A stretch of 64,000 bases of DNA from Solobacterium sp. (GCA_017404505.1 JAFRCE010000011.1:1-64000), one strand, 5' to 3'. Counted from the first letter of the stretch, positions 1 through 8,607 are shown. Notes: a model not told the origin generated them from the letters alone. Numbers and translations: made by a program.

Positions 1-14
1 CAAACTCTTCATTT
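1..14 (-). rRNA. 16S rRNA gene, 5' end only (partial)
   Basis: Read on the minus strand, the first 14 bases give AAATGAAGAGTTTG, which matches the conserved start of bacterial 16S rRNA (AAGAGTTTGATCCTGG). The gene runs off the left edge, so only the first bases are present. The call is supported by the rrn-type promoter and boxA-like leader directly upstream (10-212). The mature 5' end is placed by analogy with E. coli and could be off by a few bases. Confidence 0.85.
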
Positions 15-140
15 GATATAGCTCTTTTTAACAGGATCTCTTGTCCTGTCTTATCCTTACATAAACTTCTTGACGTTTGTAATGTGTCTTTTCCTATTCA
101 GTTTTCAAAGATCTTCCCGCTCAGCTCTCACCGAGCGTGC
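15..140 (-). other. rRNA operon leader with boxA-like antitermination element
   Basis: The transcribed leader between the rrn promoter and 16S contains CTTTGAAAACTGAATAG at about 94-110 (minus strand), the boxA-like element typical of Bacillota rRNA leaders and spacers, a processing or antitermination signal. A hairpin ACAGGA/TCCTGT lies at 31-49 close to the 16S start, and a second small hairpin CGCTC/GAGCG sits near the transcript start. No protein gene is credible here. Confidence 0.7.
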
Positions 141-146
141 TCTAAG

Positions 147-175
147 ATACTATCACCCATCCAAATACCTGTCAA
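147..175 (-). promoter_or_regulatory. rRNA operon promoter (sigma-A type)
   Basis: On the minus strand, a perfect -35 box TTGACA (170-175) is followed by a 17-base spacer and TAGTAT as -10 (147-152). The next roughly 35 bases upstream (178-212) are almost pure A/T tracts, as expected for an UP element. Strength and position match a stable-RNA promoter. Confidence 0.85.
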
Positions 176-177
176 CA

Positions 178-212
178 CATTTTCCAAAAAAATTTATAAA
201 AATTTTTCGCCG
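178..212 (-). promoter_or_regulatory. AT-rich UP element of the rRNA promoter
   Basis: A run of phased A and T tracts lies immediately upstream of the rrn -35 box, in a region otherwise of moderate GC. In rRNA promoters such tracts contact the RNA polymerase alpha C-terminal domain. The assignment is by position and composition only. Confidence 0.55.
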
Positions 213-282
213 TCCAAAACCCGCCCCTTTTAACATGCATGCATGTTTTAGTTCTGTAAGCGTTTTCTTTCTTTTTGATATA

Positions 283-314
283 AAAACCGGACCGGTCGAT
301 CTGACCCATCCGGC
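283..314 (-). terminator. glmS: possible terminator downstream of glmS
   Basis: On the minus strand, CCGGA and TCCGG can pair across a 17-base loop and are followed by a run of five T. The stem is short and the loop large, so this is a weak call. A terminator is expected here because the rRNA promoter follows. Confidence 0.35.
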
Positions 315-348
315 TGTCTGCTGCTTATTATATATTTAAATATCTTTA

Positions 349-2187
349 TTATTCGACAGTGACTGACTTGGCAAGATTCCTCGGCTTGTCGACATTCAGG
401 CCGCGCGCCACGGAAAGATAATAGCCCAGCAGCTGCAGAGGAATGATGGCCAGCGATGTCGCGAAGTATTCGCTGGTACGGGGAATGTAAACGGTGAAGT
501 CCGCCGTGTCTTCGATCGCGTAGTTGCCATAGGATGTCAGCCCCATCAGATAGGCACCGCGTGATTTCACTTCCGCCATATTGGACAGTGTCTTTTCGTA
601 CAGCCGGCTCTGCGTGCACACGCCGACAACCAGCGTGCCGTCTTCGACCAGCGAGATCGTTCCATGCTTCAGTTCGCCCGCCGCATACGCTTCCGAGTGT
701 ACGTATGAGATTTCCTTCATCTTCAGTGAGCCTTCCATGGAAATCGCATAATCAATTCCGCGGCCGATAAAGAACATGTCTTTCGCATTTGAATACTTTG
801 CCGCGAACCACTGGATCCTTTCTTTGTCTTCCAGCACTCTGTCCATCTTTTTCGGCAGTGTCTGCAATTCATCGATCAAACTGCGGTAGGTTTCCGCGTC
901 GATCTTTCCTCTGACTTTGGCCAGCTGAATCGCCAGTACGTAAACAGCAATCAGCTGAGCGGAATATGCCTTGGTCGTCGCGACGGCGATTTCCGGACCG
1001 GCCAGAGTATAGAATGTCCGGTCTGCTTCTCTTGCGATCGAAGAGCCGACTACGTTGACAATACCCAGCGTCATGATGCCTCTTTCCTTCGCCAGCCGCA
1101 GCGCCGCCAGTGAGTCGGCCGTTTCACCTGACTGGGAAATCACGATGACCAGATCTTTAGGATCAAGAAGCGGATCGCGATAGCGGAATTCCGAAGCCAG
1201 TTCGACCCGCACCGGTATTCCGGCCAGGCTTTCCATGACATACTGTCCGGCCAGGCCGACATGATACGCGCTGCCGCAGGCAACGATGACCACGCTGTGG
1301 ACTCCGGCCAGCAGTTCATCACTGAGACCGGCTTCCGAAAGATCAATACTGTCCTCTTTCACCACCGATGCGATCGTGTCTCTGACCGCTTTCGGCTGCT
1401 CATGGATCTCCTTGATCATGAAATGCTCAAAGCCGCCTTTTTCAGCCGCTTCCGCATCCCATGTCACTTCCGTGGACTCAAGTTCCACCGGTTCTCTGTC
1501 AATGTCATAGAATTCTGCGCTTCCCTTGCCGAGTCTCGCGATCTGCTGGTTGCCGATATAATATACGTTTCTTGTGTATTTCAGAATGGCCGGCACATCG
1601 GATGCCAGAAAGGTTTCCTCGCCTTTTGTGCCGATAACCATCGGGCTGTCTTTTCTTGCCACATAGATTTCTTCCGGATATTCCTTGAACATGACTGCCA
1701 GCGCATAAGAGCCCTTGATGCGGGTCATGGCTCTGGCGATCGAGTCGATCGGGCCTTCCTGATATTTCTTCATATAGTAGTCGATCAGCTTGATTGCCAC
1801 TTCCGTATCCGTATTTGAATAGAACGTGTACTGATGGCGGAGCAGTTTCTCCTTCAGCTCCTGATAGTTTTCGATAATGCCGTTATGAACACCTACGACA
1901 TTTCTGTCGTCACTGATGTGAGGGTGAGCATTCTTTTCGGATGGTTCGCCATGCGTTGCCCAGCGGGTATGACCGATTCCGCAGTTTCCTTTCAATGCCT
2001 TGCCGTCGTTGGTCTTTTCTGCCAGCACCCGCAGTCTGCCTTTGGCTTTTACAACCTCGACATCGCTGGTGCCGTTTCTTACCGCAAGACCGGCTGAATC
2101 GTAACCCCGGTATTCCAGTTTGGATAAACCTTCCAGAAGGATTTCAGCTGCATTTCTGTTGCCGTTATAACCTACGATTCCACACAT
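349..2187 (-). CDS. glmS: glutamine--fructose-6-phosphate aminotransferase (isomerizing) GlmS
   Basis: GlmS makes glucosamine-6-phosphate from fructose-6-phosphate and glutamine, the first step to UDP-GlcNAc and peptidoglycan. The protein (612 aa, usual length about 600) starts MCGIVGY, so Cys1 is the N-terminal nucleophile of the glutaminase domain after Met removal. Two SIS domains follow (SQSGETADS in the first, about residues 280 onward), and it ends in the typical SVTVE tail. The start at 2187 is chosen because GGAGGAG lies 7 bases upstream; a longer frame starting at 2202 would lie upstream of that ribosome binding site. The upstream gap is only about 60 bases and holds a terminator, so there is no room for a glmS ribozyme. 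The gene is transcribed towards the rRNA operon. Confidence 0.97.
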   Translation of the reverse strand: MCGIVGYNGNRNAAEILLEGLSKLEYRGYDSAGLAVRNGTSDVEVVKAKGRLRVLAEKTNDGKALKGNCGIGHTRWATHGEPSEKNAHPHISDDRNVVGVHNGIIENYQELKEKLLRHQYTFYSNTDTEVAIKLIDYYMKKYQEGPIDSIARAMTRIKGSYALAVMFKEYPEEIYVARKDSPMVIGTKGEETFLASDVPAILKYTRNVYYIGNQQIARLGKGSAEFYDIDREPVELESTEVTWDAEAAEKGGFEHFMIKEIHEQPKAVRDTIASVVKEDSIDLSEAGLSDELLAGVHSVVIVACGSAYHVGLAGQYVMESLAGIPVRVELASEFRYRDPLLDPKDLVIVISQSGETADSLAALRLAKERGIMTLGIVNVVGSSIAREADRTFYTLAGPEIAVATTKAYSAQLIAVYVLAIQLAKVRGKIDAETYRSLIDELQTLPKKMDRVLEDKERIQWFAAKYSNAKDMFFIGRGIDYAISMEGSLKMKEISYVHSEAYAAGELKHGTISLVEDGTLVVGVCTQSRLYEKTLSNMAEVKSRGAYLMGLTSYGNYAIEDTADFTVYIPRTSEYFATSLAIIPLQLLGYYLSVARGLNVDKPRNLAKSVTVE

Positions 2188-2241
2188 ATGGATCTCCTCC
2201 AATACAGAAAAAGTTTACCACCACAGGAAAACCGTGAAAAG

Positions 2242-2266
2242 AAAAAACGTGCACGCATGCACGTTT
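2242..2266 (-). terminator. intrinsic terminator of the esterase operon
   Basis: Perfect 9-base inverted repeat (2245-2253 and 2258-2266) with a 4-base loop, followed on the minus strand by T6. The stem starts within the stop codon of the esterase gene, so the terminator overlaps the end of the coding region. Confidence 0.85.
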
Positions 2267-3155
2267 ACCGGCCGGTTTCGAAGAACCGTTCGAATTCCGA
2301 TCCCATCCAGATCTCACAGGCTCTTGCCATTTCAGCCTGGTCGTCATCGATCGCCTGGCTTTTCTGATACTGGGGATTATTCTTAAACTCCGGATTGTTG
2401 TATTCCATGAATCCCTGCACGCAGGAGTCATACGTTTTCTGATTCACGTCGACACTGCCGGCAAGATGCTGCAGATATACCGGATATCTGTCTTTCATGG
2501 CATCATTACCGGTCGTCACAAGGGTAAACGGTGAGATATGCGCGCCGATGTCACAGATGTGGATCATCGCGTCATCAACGACCGGATAGAAGGAAATCAG
2601 GCCTCTGACCTGAAAGCCCGCCTCTTTCAGCAGTGCGGCGGCTCCGACCAGCAGGTAGGCGCCGGCTGAAAAACCGGTCATAGCGAAGCGGTGCGGATCG
2701 GCATTGAAGTCAGCCGCGTGAACCGCGAAATACATGACGGTATCACGGATCTCTTCCTGTGGATACGGGAACTTCTGCACATCCATGGTCGTATAGTCGA
2801 TATTGACGATCAGGGCGTCCCACTGTTCACAGCAGCGGTTGCAGAAACTGTCCATCTGATCGGCAGAGCCATCCATGAAACTGCCGCCGTGAGCCAGAAA
2901 GATCACCGGCCGGCTTTCTTCCGAATTGCGGGTCGGCTCATACAGATTGACTCTGACGCCGGCTTTTCCGTCCCGGGGAACCACCATCCTGCGGCCCAGC
3001 AGATCGGCATCGCTTTTCACCTGCGCCTCTCTGACTTTCTGTGCCCGTCTGGCGATCTGTCTGTCGAAATAGCCCGGATTCAGTTTGTAGAACAGGAACA
3101 CACCCAGCATGATCAGCAGAAACACACCAAGTACGTTGATCAGGAAATTGCCCAT
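2265..3155 (-). CDS. membrane-anchored alpha/beta hydrolase (esterase/lipase, HSL-like)
   Basis: A 296-aa protein with one N-terminal hydrophobic segment (about residues 4-23) and an alpha/beta hydrolase domain. The oxyanion-hole motif HGGS is at 89-92, the nucleophile elbow GFSAG puts Ser163 in the active site, and Asp218 (TTGND) fits the acid. At the usual catalytic His position (normally HGF in this family) the sequence reads VQGF, with Gln247, so activity may be altered or another His may serve. It is the last gene of an operon with the phosphatase and the DUF1887/DUF1015 genes, 33 bases from its neighbour. Substrate unknown. Confidence 0.7.
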   Translation of the reverse strand: MGNFLINVLGVFLLIMLGVFLFYKLNPGYFDRQIARRAQKVREAQVKSDADLLGRRMVVPRDGKAGVRVNLYEPTRNSEESRPVIFLAHGGSFMDGSADQMDSFCNRCCEQWDALIVNIDYTTMDVQKFPYPQEEIRDTVMYFAVHAADFNADPHRFAMTGFSAGAYLLVGAAALLKEAGFQVRGLISFYPVVDDAMIHICDIGAHISPFTLVTTGNDAMKDRYPVYLQHLAGSVDVNQKTYDSCVQGFMEYNNPEFKNNPQYQKSQAIDDDQAEMARACEIWMGSEFERFFETGR

Positions 3156-3188
3156 ACGGTCTCCTTCGGCTGCCCGGCAGCCTTTTCT

Positions 3189-3845
3189 TTATTTAGAATC
3201 ATTTCTGGCGTATCTGTCAACGATCAGGCTCTGATCATAGAAGATCCTGTCATCTTCTTTCAGAACCATCGTCCCGTTCTCCGTTTCCACCAGGCTGACG
3301 GCGCAGTTATACGGAACGTGCCCGTGCCAGAAATCGGAAGGATCTTCGTACAGTCTGTTCAGCATTGCCCGCAGCGCTGTGCCATGGGTTGAAACAAGCA
3401 CCGTCATATTCTGGTCCAGGGCAGCTGTCTCAGCCAGAAATGCCTGGGTCCTTTCACACAGAGAAGAAACGGATTCACCACCTGGAAAGCCACAGAAGCC
3501 GAAAGCGTTGCGGAAGAACTGCTTCATGGCCGCCACGTCGATCCCGTCTTCTTCGGTGCGAAAGTGTTTTCCTTCCCATTCCCCCATATGAATTTCCTTC
3601 AGCCGCTCATCCGTCAGTAATGGCGTCTGTCCATTGCCGCTTTCCCGCAGGACGATTTCCGCCGTTTCCTTTGCCCGTTTCAGGGGACTTGTATAACAGC
3701 GATCAAAACGGATCCCGCGCATGCCGCGGCCACTCAGCACAGCCAGTTTCCGGCCGTTTTCATTGAGCGGACGGTCAGACTGTCCCTGCAGAAGGCCGAG
3801 CACGTTGCTGTCAGTTTCCCCATGACGGATCACATAGATCTTCAT
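3189..3845 (-). CDS. histidine phosphatase superfamily protein (phosphoglycerate mutase-like)
   Basis: A 218-aa protein with the branch-1 histidine phosphatase signature: RHGET at residues 8-12 supplies the phospho-accepting His9, and STHGT near residue 155 supplies the second active-site His. An acidic residue in the EIHMGEWEG segment is the likely proton donor. Such small enzymes act as broad phosphatases (CobC/GpmB-like) rather than glycolytic mutases; which substrate applies here cannot be read from sequence. The start lies 3 bases after the stop of the DUF1887 gene, so the two are co-transcribed. Confidence 0.85.
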   Translation of the reverse strand: MKIYVIRHGETDSNVLGLLQGQSDRPLNENGRKLAVLSGRGMRGIRFDRCYTSPLKRAKETAEIVLRESGNGQTPLLTDERLKEIHMGEWEGKHFRTEEDGIDVAAMKQFFRNAFGFCGFPGGESVSSLCERTQAFLAETAALDQNMTVLVSTHGTALRAMLNRLYEDPSDFWHGHVPYNCAVSLVETENGTMVLKEDDRIFYDQSLIVDRYARNDSK

Positions 3846-3848
3846 CGA

Positions 3849-4970
3849 TCAGAACCGCGGCCTTTCCCTTTTCATCCACGCGAGGATCCTTTCCACGGCT
3901 TTGCGCTTCCACATATCCTGATATTCAATGACCAGAACATCCAGTTCCTCCGCCTTGCGGACCAGATCGGGATGATTCTCATTCAGATCCGTGCAGAGAA
4001 CCGGCACAGCTCTGACACCGCCGAATTTCTCGGCATTGGCTTTGACCTCATACACCGCCTGCTGGTCATATCTTCCCGATTTGCAGGAAATCGAAATCAG
4101 CCGGCTGTTCAGCGTGGCCATGACATCCAGTTCACTGTTGGGATCGCTGGCAATAAAATCGCCGCCGTTCCAGTCGATATTGACGCGGATATCCACATCG
4201 TCAAAGCATCCCGCGTCCATCAGCTGATAATAGGTATCATACTCGAAAGCAACACCGGTATCGGCAAGCAGCACGGCGTACTCCGGATCATACAGCTGAA
4301 AACGGAAACGCCTGCCGTTTTCCTCGAGCAGCGAGAATGCCTCCTGGATCTCGTCAAAGATCGTCCGGTATTCCCGGTATACATAAACTTCCGTTTCAAA
4401 GACGTCTTTCGTGCCGTATTTCTTGCACAGGTTGCCGATCGTTTTCGTGAAATTCACCCAGCGCTTGTTGTTGCGCCGCTTGACCCGTGTACAGGCTTCC
4501 ACGACCCGCCGGCCGCGTTCGTCATACTGCGCCTCCGGCAGATTTCTGACTTTGGCCCCGTATAACGCCACGATTTCCTTTACCGTCATTTTTGGCAGGA
4601 CAAGATCTTCCATCGTGACTTTATCGTCCTTCAGTATCAGCATCTTGCCGGTTTCCAGATCCGGATAATACAGTTCGGAGCCACGCTCTTTGGCGGCCTG
4701 GGCGACCGCCGCGATCGCGAAATTGTTGCCACCGTGAATATCAAAAGCAGTGTCACTGCGGTTGATCGTCTCACAGACTTCGGAGATGGTCTGCCGGCTG
4801 ACTGCCAGATATTCGATCTTGGCATCAATATATTTATGGAGCACGGGATTCCGGATCAGATCCGCACAGGAACGGTCATATAGAAAAATCACTTTCTCCG
4901 GCTTCTCCATATACGGTGTGACAAGATTCAGGATCTGCTGTGCATCATAGATTTCGACAAGTGTTTTCAT
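3849..4970 (-). CDS. DUF1887 / CARF-like protein, Card1/Can2-type architecture, stand-alone
   Basis: A 373-aa protein whose layout fits the DUF1887 family. The N-terminal Rossmann-like CARF region has the glycine-rich loop DIHGGNN (77-83), followed by a linker and a C-terminal PD-(D/E)XK nuclease-like fold (NSELDV at 278-283, then SCKSG at 295-299). Relatives Card1/Can2 are cyclic-oligoadenylate-activated nucleases of type III CRISPR systems. Here the Glu of the E-x-K motif appears to be Ser295 while Asp282 and Lys297 remain, so catalysis is doubtful. No CRISPR array or cas gene is in the window. It overlaps the upstream DUF1015 gene by ATGA, indicating translational coupling. Family assignment is by motif recall; a structural comparison would settle it. 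Confidence 0.65.
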   Translation of the reverse strand: MKTLVEIYDAQQILNLVTPYMEKPEKVIFLYDRSCADLIRNPVLHKYIDAKIEYLAVSRQTISEVCETINRSDTAFDIHGGNNFAIAAVAQAAKERGSELYYPDLETGKMLILKDDKVTMEDLVLPKMTVKEIVALYGAKVRNLPEAQYDERGRRVVEACTRVKRRNNKRWVNFTKTIGNLCKKYGTKDVFETEVYVYREYRTIFDEIQEAFSLLEENGRRFRFQLYDPEYAVLLADTGVAFEYDTYYQLMDAGCFDDVDIRVNIDWNGGDFIASDPNSELDVMATLNSRLISISCKSGRYDQQAVYEVKANAEKFGGVRAVPVLCTDLNENHPDLVRKAEELDVLVIEYQDMWKRKAVERILAWMKRERPRF

Positions 4971-6190
4971 AGAATTTTTCTGCTCTCTATATAATAACGT
5001 TTCTCATTGGCGTGTCCCATTGAGAATGTCTTGCGCGGCAATACACCGTTTTCAAGAATATCCTGGAACAGATGATCCTTGGCGATCGGCGGCACCAGGA
5101 AGCCGATCATGCCTTCCCGGCGGGCAAGTTTCCTTAAGGTGTCATCACCATGGATGTAGTCAATTTCCCCTTCCTGTTCCGCAAGCCATGCATCGAGATC
5201 ATTCTGCAGTTTCGCCAGCGGCAGTTCCTTTTCCGAAAGGGCCAGCTTCACAGTGCCTTCTTCTTCGGAAGTAAACCACGGCACCACGAAGGTTCCGGCC
5301 GGATTCCTTTCGGCAAGATACGCCAGCAAAGCGGCACTGTCCGTTCTGAGCAGGCGGTGGATCGGCTCAAAGACCAGACTGTCGTCCTGCAGTCTGCCGA
5401 GTTCCGTCATGGCAAAGCGGGCCGGATGCGTGCCATCCACTCCTCTTTTTTTCAGCTGTTCATAATGCGATTTGGCAGTTGCCAGGGAATGATTGCCGTC
5501 CCCGACGTTATAGACGATTTCCTGTCTGCACAGGCGCAGATATTTTTCCCGGACAGCCTTCTCGTATGCGGCGACTGCTTCATCCAGCTTAGCCGCGTGC
5601 TTTCCCTGCAGAAGACGGCCGGTGATCCTGCCGCCGTCCATCATCAGATCGAAGTCATACAGCAGCGGCAACTCTTCCTTTACCTTCTCACAGTATCCCA
5701 GAATCAGATCCTGCGGGTCGTCACACAGCATCAGAATGTGCGGCAGTTCCAGCACGGCATCCTCACGTATCTTCATACGCGGCGGAATTCTTTCCGGCAC
5801 GGTAAACTCGGTTGCCCGGATCAGCGACGTGCTGTTTTCATGAAAGTCATACTGTTCCAGATCCACGACACCGACAACGCCGCGGCGGATCATGCCGCTG
5901 TTCAGCGTCCGCTCGACATAGACATAACTTTGGTCATATTCATGAAACAGACCATCTGCCAGATACTGCCTCATAGTCGCGTTGATATGGTCGATTTCGC
6001 AGGTATCGGTATGATCCAGATACGCTTCCGGCAGCACAAGGCGCAAAGCGGAAGGCGCGTCTTTTACCGTTTCATTTACTTTCTGCCAGTATTCCTTCTC
6101 CGAAGTGAACTGGTCACAGGCAACGACCGCCCATTTTTCGAAAGATACATTTTCCGGCAGTAAAATATCCGCTTTCTGAAAAACGCTCAT
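4967..6190 (-). CDS. DUF1015 family protein
   Basis: A 407-aa soluble protein matching the DUF1015 family from its opening (MSVFQKADILLPEN, then WAVVACDQFTSE) and its hallmark DGNHSLATA motif near residue 232, equivalent to the DGHHR-type motif of relatives. The family is widespread in Bacillota and has no firmly established reaction that I can name. It is first in a four-gene operon and its stop overlaps the DUF1887 start by four bases. AAAGGAGG lies 7-14 bases upstream of the start codon. Confidence 0.75.
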   Translation of the reverse strand: MSVFQKADILLPENVSFEKWAVVACDQFTSEKEYWQKVNETVKDAPSALRLVLPEAYLDHTDTCEIDHINATMRQYLADGLFHEYDQSYVYVERTLNSGMIRRGVVGVVDLEQYDFHENSTSLIRATEFTVPERIPPRMKIREDAVLELPHILMLCDDPQDLILGYCEKVKEELPLLYDFDLMMDGGRITGRLLQGKHAAKLDEAVAAYEKAVREKYLRLCRQEIVYNVGDGNHSLATAKSHYEQLKKRGVDGTHPARFAMTELGRLQDDSLVFEPIHRLLRTDSAALLAYLAERNPAGTFVVPWFTSEEEGTVKLALSEKELPLAKLQNDLDAWLAEQEGEIDYIHGDDTLRKLARREGMIGFLVPPIAKDHLFQDILENGVLPRKTFSMGHANEKRYYIESRKIL

Positions 6191-6271
6191 TCCTCTGCCT
6201 CCTTTCCGTCTGCTGTCCTATCTATTCTATCATTTCAACACCATAAACGTTCTTCATGATTCTGTCTACGT

Positions 6272-6295
6272 AAAAATACCGCCGCAGCGGTATTT
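6272..6295 (-). terminator. intrinsic terminator after the GH29 gene
   Basis: A 9-base perfect stem (6274-6282 with 6287-6295) and a 4-base loop, followed on the minus strand by T5. It lies 14 bases past the alpha-fucosidase stop codon and closes that operon. Confidence 0.85.
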
Positions 6296-6308
6296 CTGTA
6301 TCTTATGG

Positions 6309-7589
6309 TCACTTCCGTTCCACCCTGATCACTGTATCGGCTGTATCCGGCAGACGGGGATCTTCGCCAAGATCGGTAAAGACGATATCCGGATAATTGC
6401 CGGTGATCCAGGTTTCCGAAACCGGCAGAGGTCGGCCGTTCTTCAGCAATGTGATCCTGCCGATCTGTTCCTTCTTCAGGCCGATCAGCGGGATACCGCC
6501 GATCATGCCTTCCATGACGTGATAATAAAGCGTCTTCCCGTTTCCGGTAATACGTCCGTATTCCGGTTTGCGGATCGGCACACCGCCGCAGCCAATGACC
6601 GATTCACCGCTGTGCTTCATCCATGCCCCGATTTCCTTCAGGATAAAAACACTTTCTTCCGGTATACAGCCATTCCCGTCCGGTCCGATATTCAGGATCA
6701 GATTGCCGTTTTTGGACACGCATTCCACCAGCTTCCTGATCAGCATGTCAGCCGGTTTGAAATAATGATCCTCTTCGTAATATCCCCAGTGATTATTCAT
6801 GGTCACACATGCCTCCCAGGGGACGTGTCTGCCGTTTTCGTCGGTGACTCCCTGCGGCGGAATGATCTGTTCGGGACTGACAAAGTCTCCCGCCATCTCG
6901 GTCGGATGGCCCAAAATCAGCGAGCCCAGACCTTCGCCGCTTCCTTCCAGACGGTTGTTCAGAATGATGTCCGGCTGCAGAGAACGGATCATCCGCACCA
7001 GTTCACGGCCGCGCCATTTTTCACCGGTCATATCGTCATACGAATAATCCAGCCAGAGAATATCCAGTTTGCCGTAATTGGTGCAGAGTTCCCGGACCTG
7101 CTCGTGCATGAAAGCCAGGTAGTTTTCAAAGTGATGTTCATATCCCCGCCAGGCGGGATCGTTCCGCTGCGGATGGATACGGTCGCCGTAATGCGGATAA
7201 TCGTCATGATGCCAGTCGATCAGCGAATAGTACAGGCCTGCTTTCAGACCGTGCCGCCGGACAGCTTCCAGCATTTCCCGGACGTAGTCACGGCCGGTAT
7301 ACTGCACCGACTGATAATCCGTCGTCTTTGTGTCAAACAGGCAGAAACCGTCATGGTGCCGGGCGGTGAAGACCACGTATTTCATGCCTGCCTCCGCCGC
7401 CAATGATGCGATTTTTTCCGCGTCAAAAGACTGCGGATCAAACTGTTCCACATACGGCTGATAATCCGCGTCGGACAGCTGTTCGTTGCTGCGGACCCAT
7501 TCTCCCCGGCCGATCAGGGAATAGACGCCCCAGTGAACGAACATGCCGAAACGGGCTTCTTCAAACCATCTGACTTTTCCGCTGTTCAT
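6309..7589 (-). CDS. GH29 alpha-L-fucosidase
   Basis: A 426-aa enzyme of glycoside hydrolase family 29, expected to remove alpha-L-fucose from glycans. The N-terminus WFEEARFGMFVHWGVYS is the family opening; DILWLDYSYDD near residues 178-188 carries the nucleophilic Asp in the WxD motif. VVFTARHHDGFCLF and the C-terminal NGNLILNIGPDGNG are also family signatures. There is no signal peptide, so the enzyme is cytoplasmic and would act on imported oligosaccharides. It follows the HAD phosphatase gene by 9 bases. Confidence 0.9.
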   Translation of the reverse strand: MNSGKVRWFEEARFGMFVHWGVYSLIGRGEWVRSNEQLSDADYQPYVEQFDPQSFDAEKIASLAAEAGMKYVVFTARHHDGFCLFDTKTTDYQSVQYTGRDYVREMLEAVRRHGLKAGLYYSLIDWHHDDYPHYGDRIHPQRNDPAWRGYEHHFENYLAFMHEQVRELCTNYGKLDILWLDYSYDDMTGEKWRGRELVRMIRSLQPDIILNNRLEGSGEGLGSLILGHPTEMAGDFVSPEQIIPPQGVTDENGRHVPWEACVTMNNHWGYYEEDHYFKPADMLIRKLVECVSKNGNLILNIGPDGNGCIPEESVFILKEIGAWMKHSGESVIGCGGVPIRKPEYGRITGNGKTLYYHVMEGMIGGIPLIGLKKEQIGRITLLKNGRPLPVSETWITGNYPDIVFTDLGEDPRLPDTADTVIRVERK

Positions 7590-7598
7590 AACATCCTC

Positions 7599-8447
7599 TC
7601 AGTTCAGACCGTCGATATGTCTGTAAAGTGATTCCGCAATACCGTCTTCCTCGTTGGAAAGCGTCACTTCGTCAGCAATCGCTTTGACTTCGTCCACGGC
7701 ATTCCCCATGGCCACGCCGATACCCGCGTATTTCAGCATCGATATGTCATTCTGAGCGTCACCGTAGGCAATCATTTCTTCCGCTTTGTATCCCAGCTTC
7801 GTAAATGCCGTGTCGATGGCTTTCGCTTTATCCACATTCTGCGCTGTGAATTCGTAATAGAACGGTGCCGTAAACATGCAGGACAGCCGGTCTGCGAACG
7901 GTTCCGCCATCTTCTGCCAGTTGGCCTGCAGATATGCCGGTTCGCCCGCCGTCAGGATCTTCTCGATCGGAAAATCCACGAAGGCGGCCAGATCTCTCTT
8001 TTCGCAGAGAATAAAACGGTTGGAGCGGGCTTCGTATTCAATGACGTTGAACAGCTCACCGCCGACGGATTTGTGAATCATGCCGGCATAAACGTCATTG
8101 GTATACATGTATTCTCCCCTGGCGATGATCGGGCTCACTTCAAACTGTTTCATATGTTCCAGTACAGCTTTGCCGTCCGCAACGGAAAGAGGCTGATGAA
8201 ACAGGACTTCGCCGGTCTGGCAGTCCATGACTTTGGCGCCGTTGTAGCACACGAAAATGCCGTGATGTTCCCGCATCTTCAGTACATCCGCCCATTGATA
8301 CAGGCCCTGATCCGCCCGGCCGGAAGCGATGGCCAGCCGGATACCCATGTCCTGCGCTTTCAGCAGGGCGTTTTTTGTTTTCTCGGTAATGATCTTTTTA
8401 CTGTTGGTTAAAGTGCCGTCGATATCCAGAAGAATTACTCTGATCAT
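7599..8447 (-). CDS. Cof-type HAD-IIB family phosphatase
   Basis: A 282-aa haloacid-dehalogenase phosphatase. Motif I is DIDGTLTNS at the N-terminus, motif II is a Ser/Thr in LAIASGR, and motif IV is GDAQNDISML near residue 235. This is the Cof/YidA type acting on small sugar phosphates. The start at 8447 (MIRVILLDID) is preceded by AGAGG; the longer open frame back to 8570 lies over the preceding terminator and lacks a ribosome site. Co-transcribed with the downstream fucosidase. Confidence 0.88.
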   Translation of the reverse strand: MIRVILLDIDGTLTNSKKIITEKTKNALLKAQDMGIRLAIASGRADQGLYQWADVLKMREHHGIFVCYNGAKVMDCQTGEVLFHQPLSVADGKAVLEHMKQFEVSPIIARGEYMYTNDVYAGMIHKSVGGELFNVIEYEARSNRFILCEKRDLAAFVDFPIEKILTAGEPAYLQANWQKMAEPFADRLSCMFTAPFYYEFTAQNVDKAKAIDTAFTKLGYKAEEMIAYGDAQNDISMLKYAGIGVAMGNAVDEVKAIADEVTLSNEEDGIAESLYRHIDGLN

Positions 8448-8555
8448 ATTCTTGACCTCTTTCTTAACTATATCGTGTTTCCTCTGTGAAAAGATACCGT
8501 CTTCTGCCGACAGAAGCCGGCAATTTCCCGGGTAATGAAGGAAGGCTGAAAACGG

Positions 8556-8588
8556 AAAAAGGGATGCCATGCAGACATTCCCTTTTCT
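8556..8588 (-). terminator. intrinsic terminator after the Fe-alcohol dehydrogenase gene
   Basis: On the minus strand AAAGGGA pairs with TCCCTTT across an imperfect loop and runs into T5. It closes the GH2-acylphosphatase-alcohol dehydrogenase operon. Confidence 0.7.
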
Positions 8589-8607
8589 TCTGCTAACTTA
8601 TACTCTT

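Noticed and set aside
70..339. 89-codon open frame at the left edge
   Set aside because: It runs through the rRNA leader and promoter, has no ribosome site and resembles no protein.
1261..1818. Long plus-strand frames inside glmS and other minus-strand genes (also 8569-10176, 12529-13950, 39863-41503)
   Set aside because: They are antisense shadows of well-conserved genes, with atypical composition and no ribosome sites.
2188..2264. Room for a glmS ribozyme riboswitch upstream of glmS
   Set aside because: The gap is under 80 bases and is partly taken by the terminator of the upstream operon; the ribozyme core needs about twice that.
3849..4970. A CRISPR-Cas system around the Card1/Can2-like gene
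   Set aside because: No direct-repeat array and no cas gene can be found anywhere in the window.
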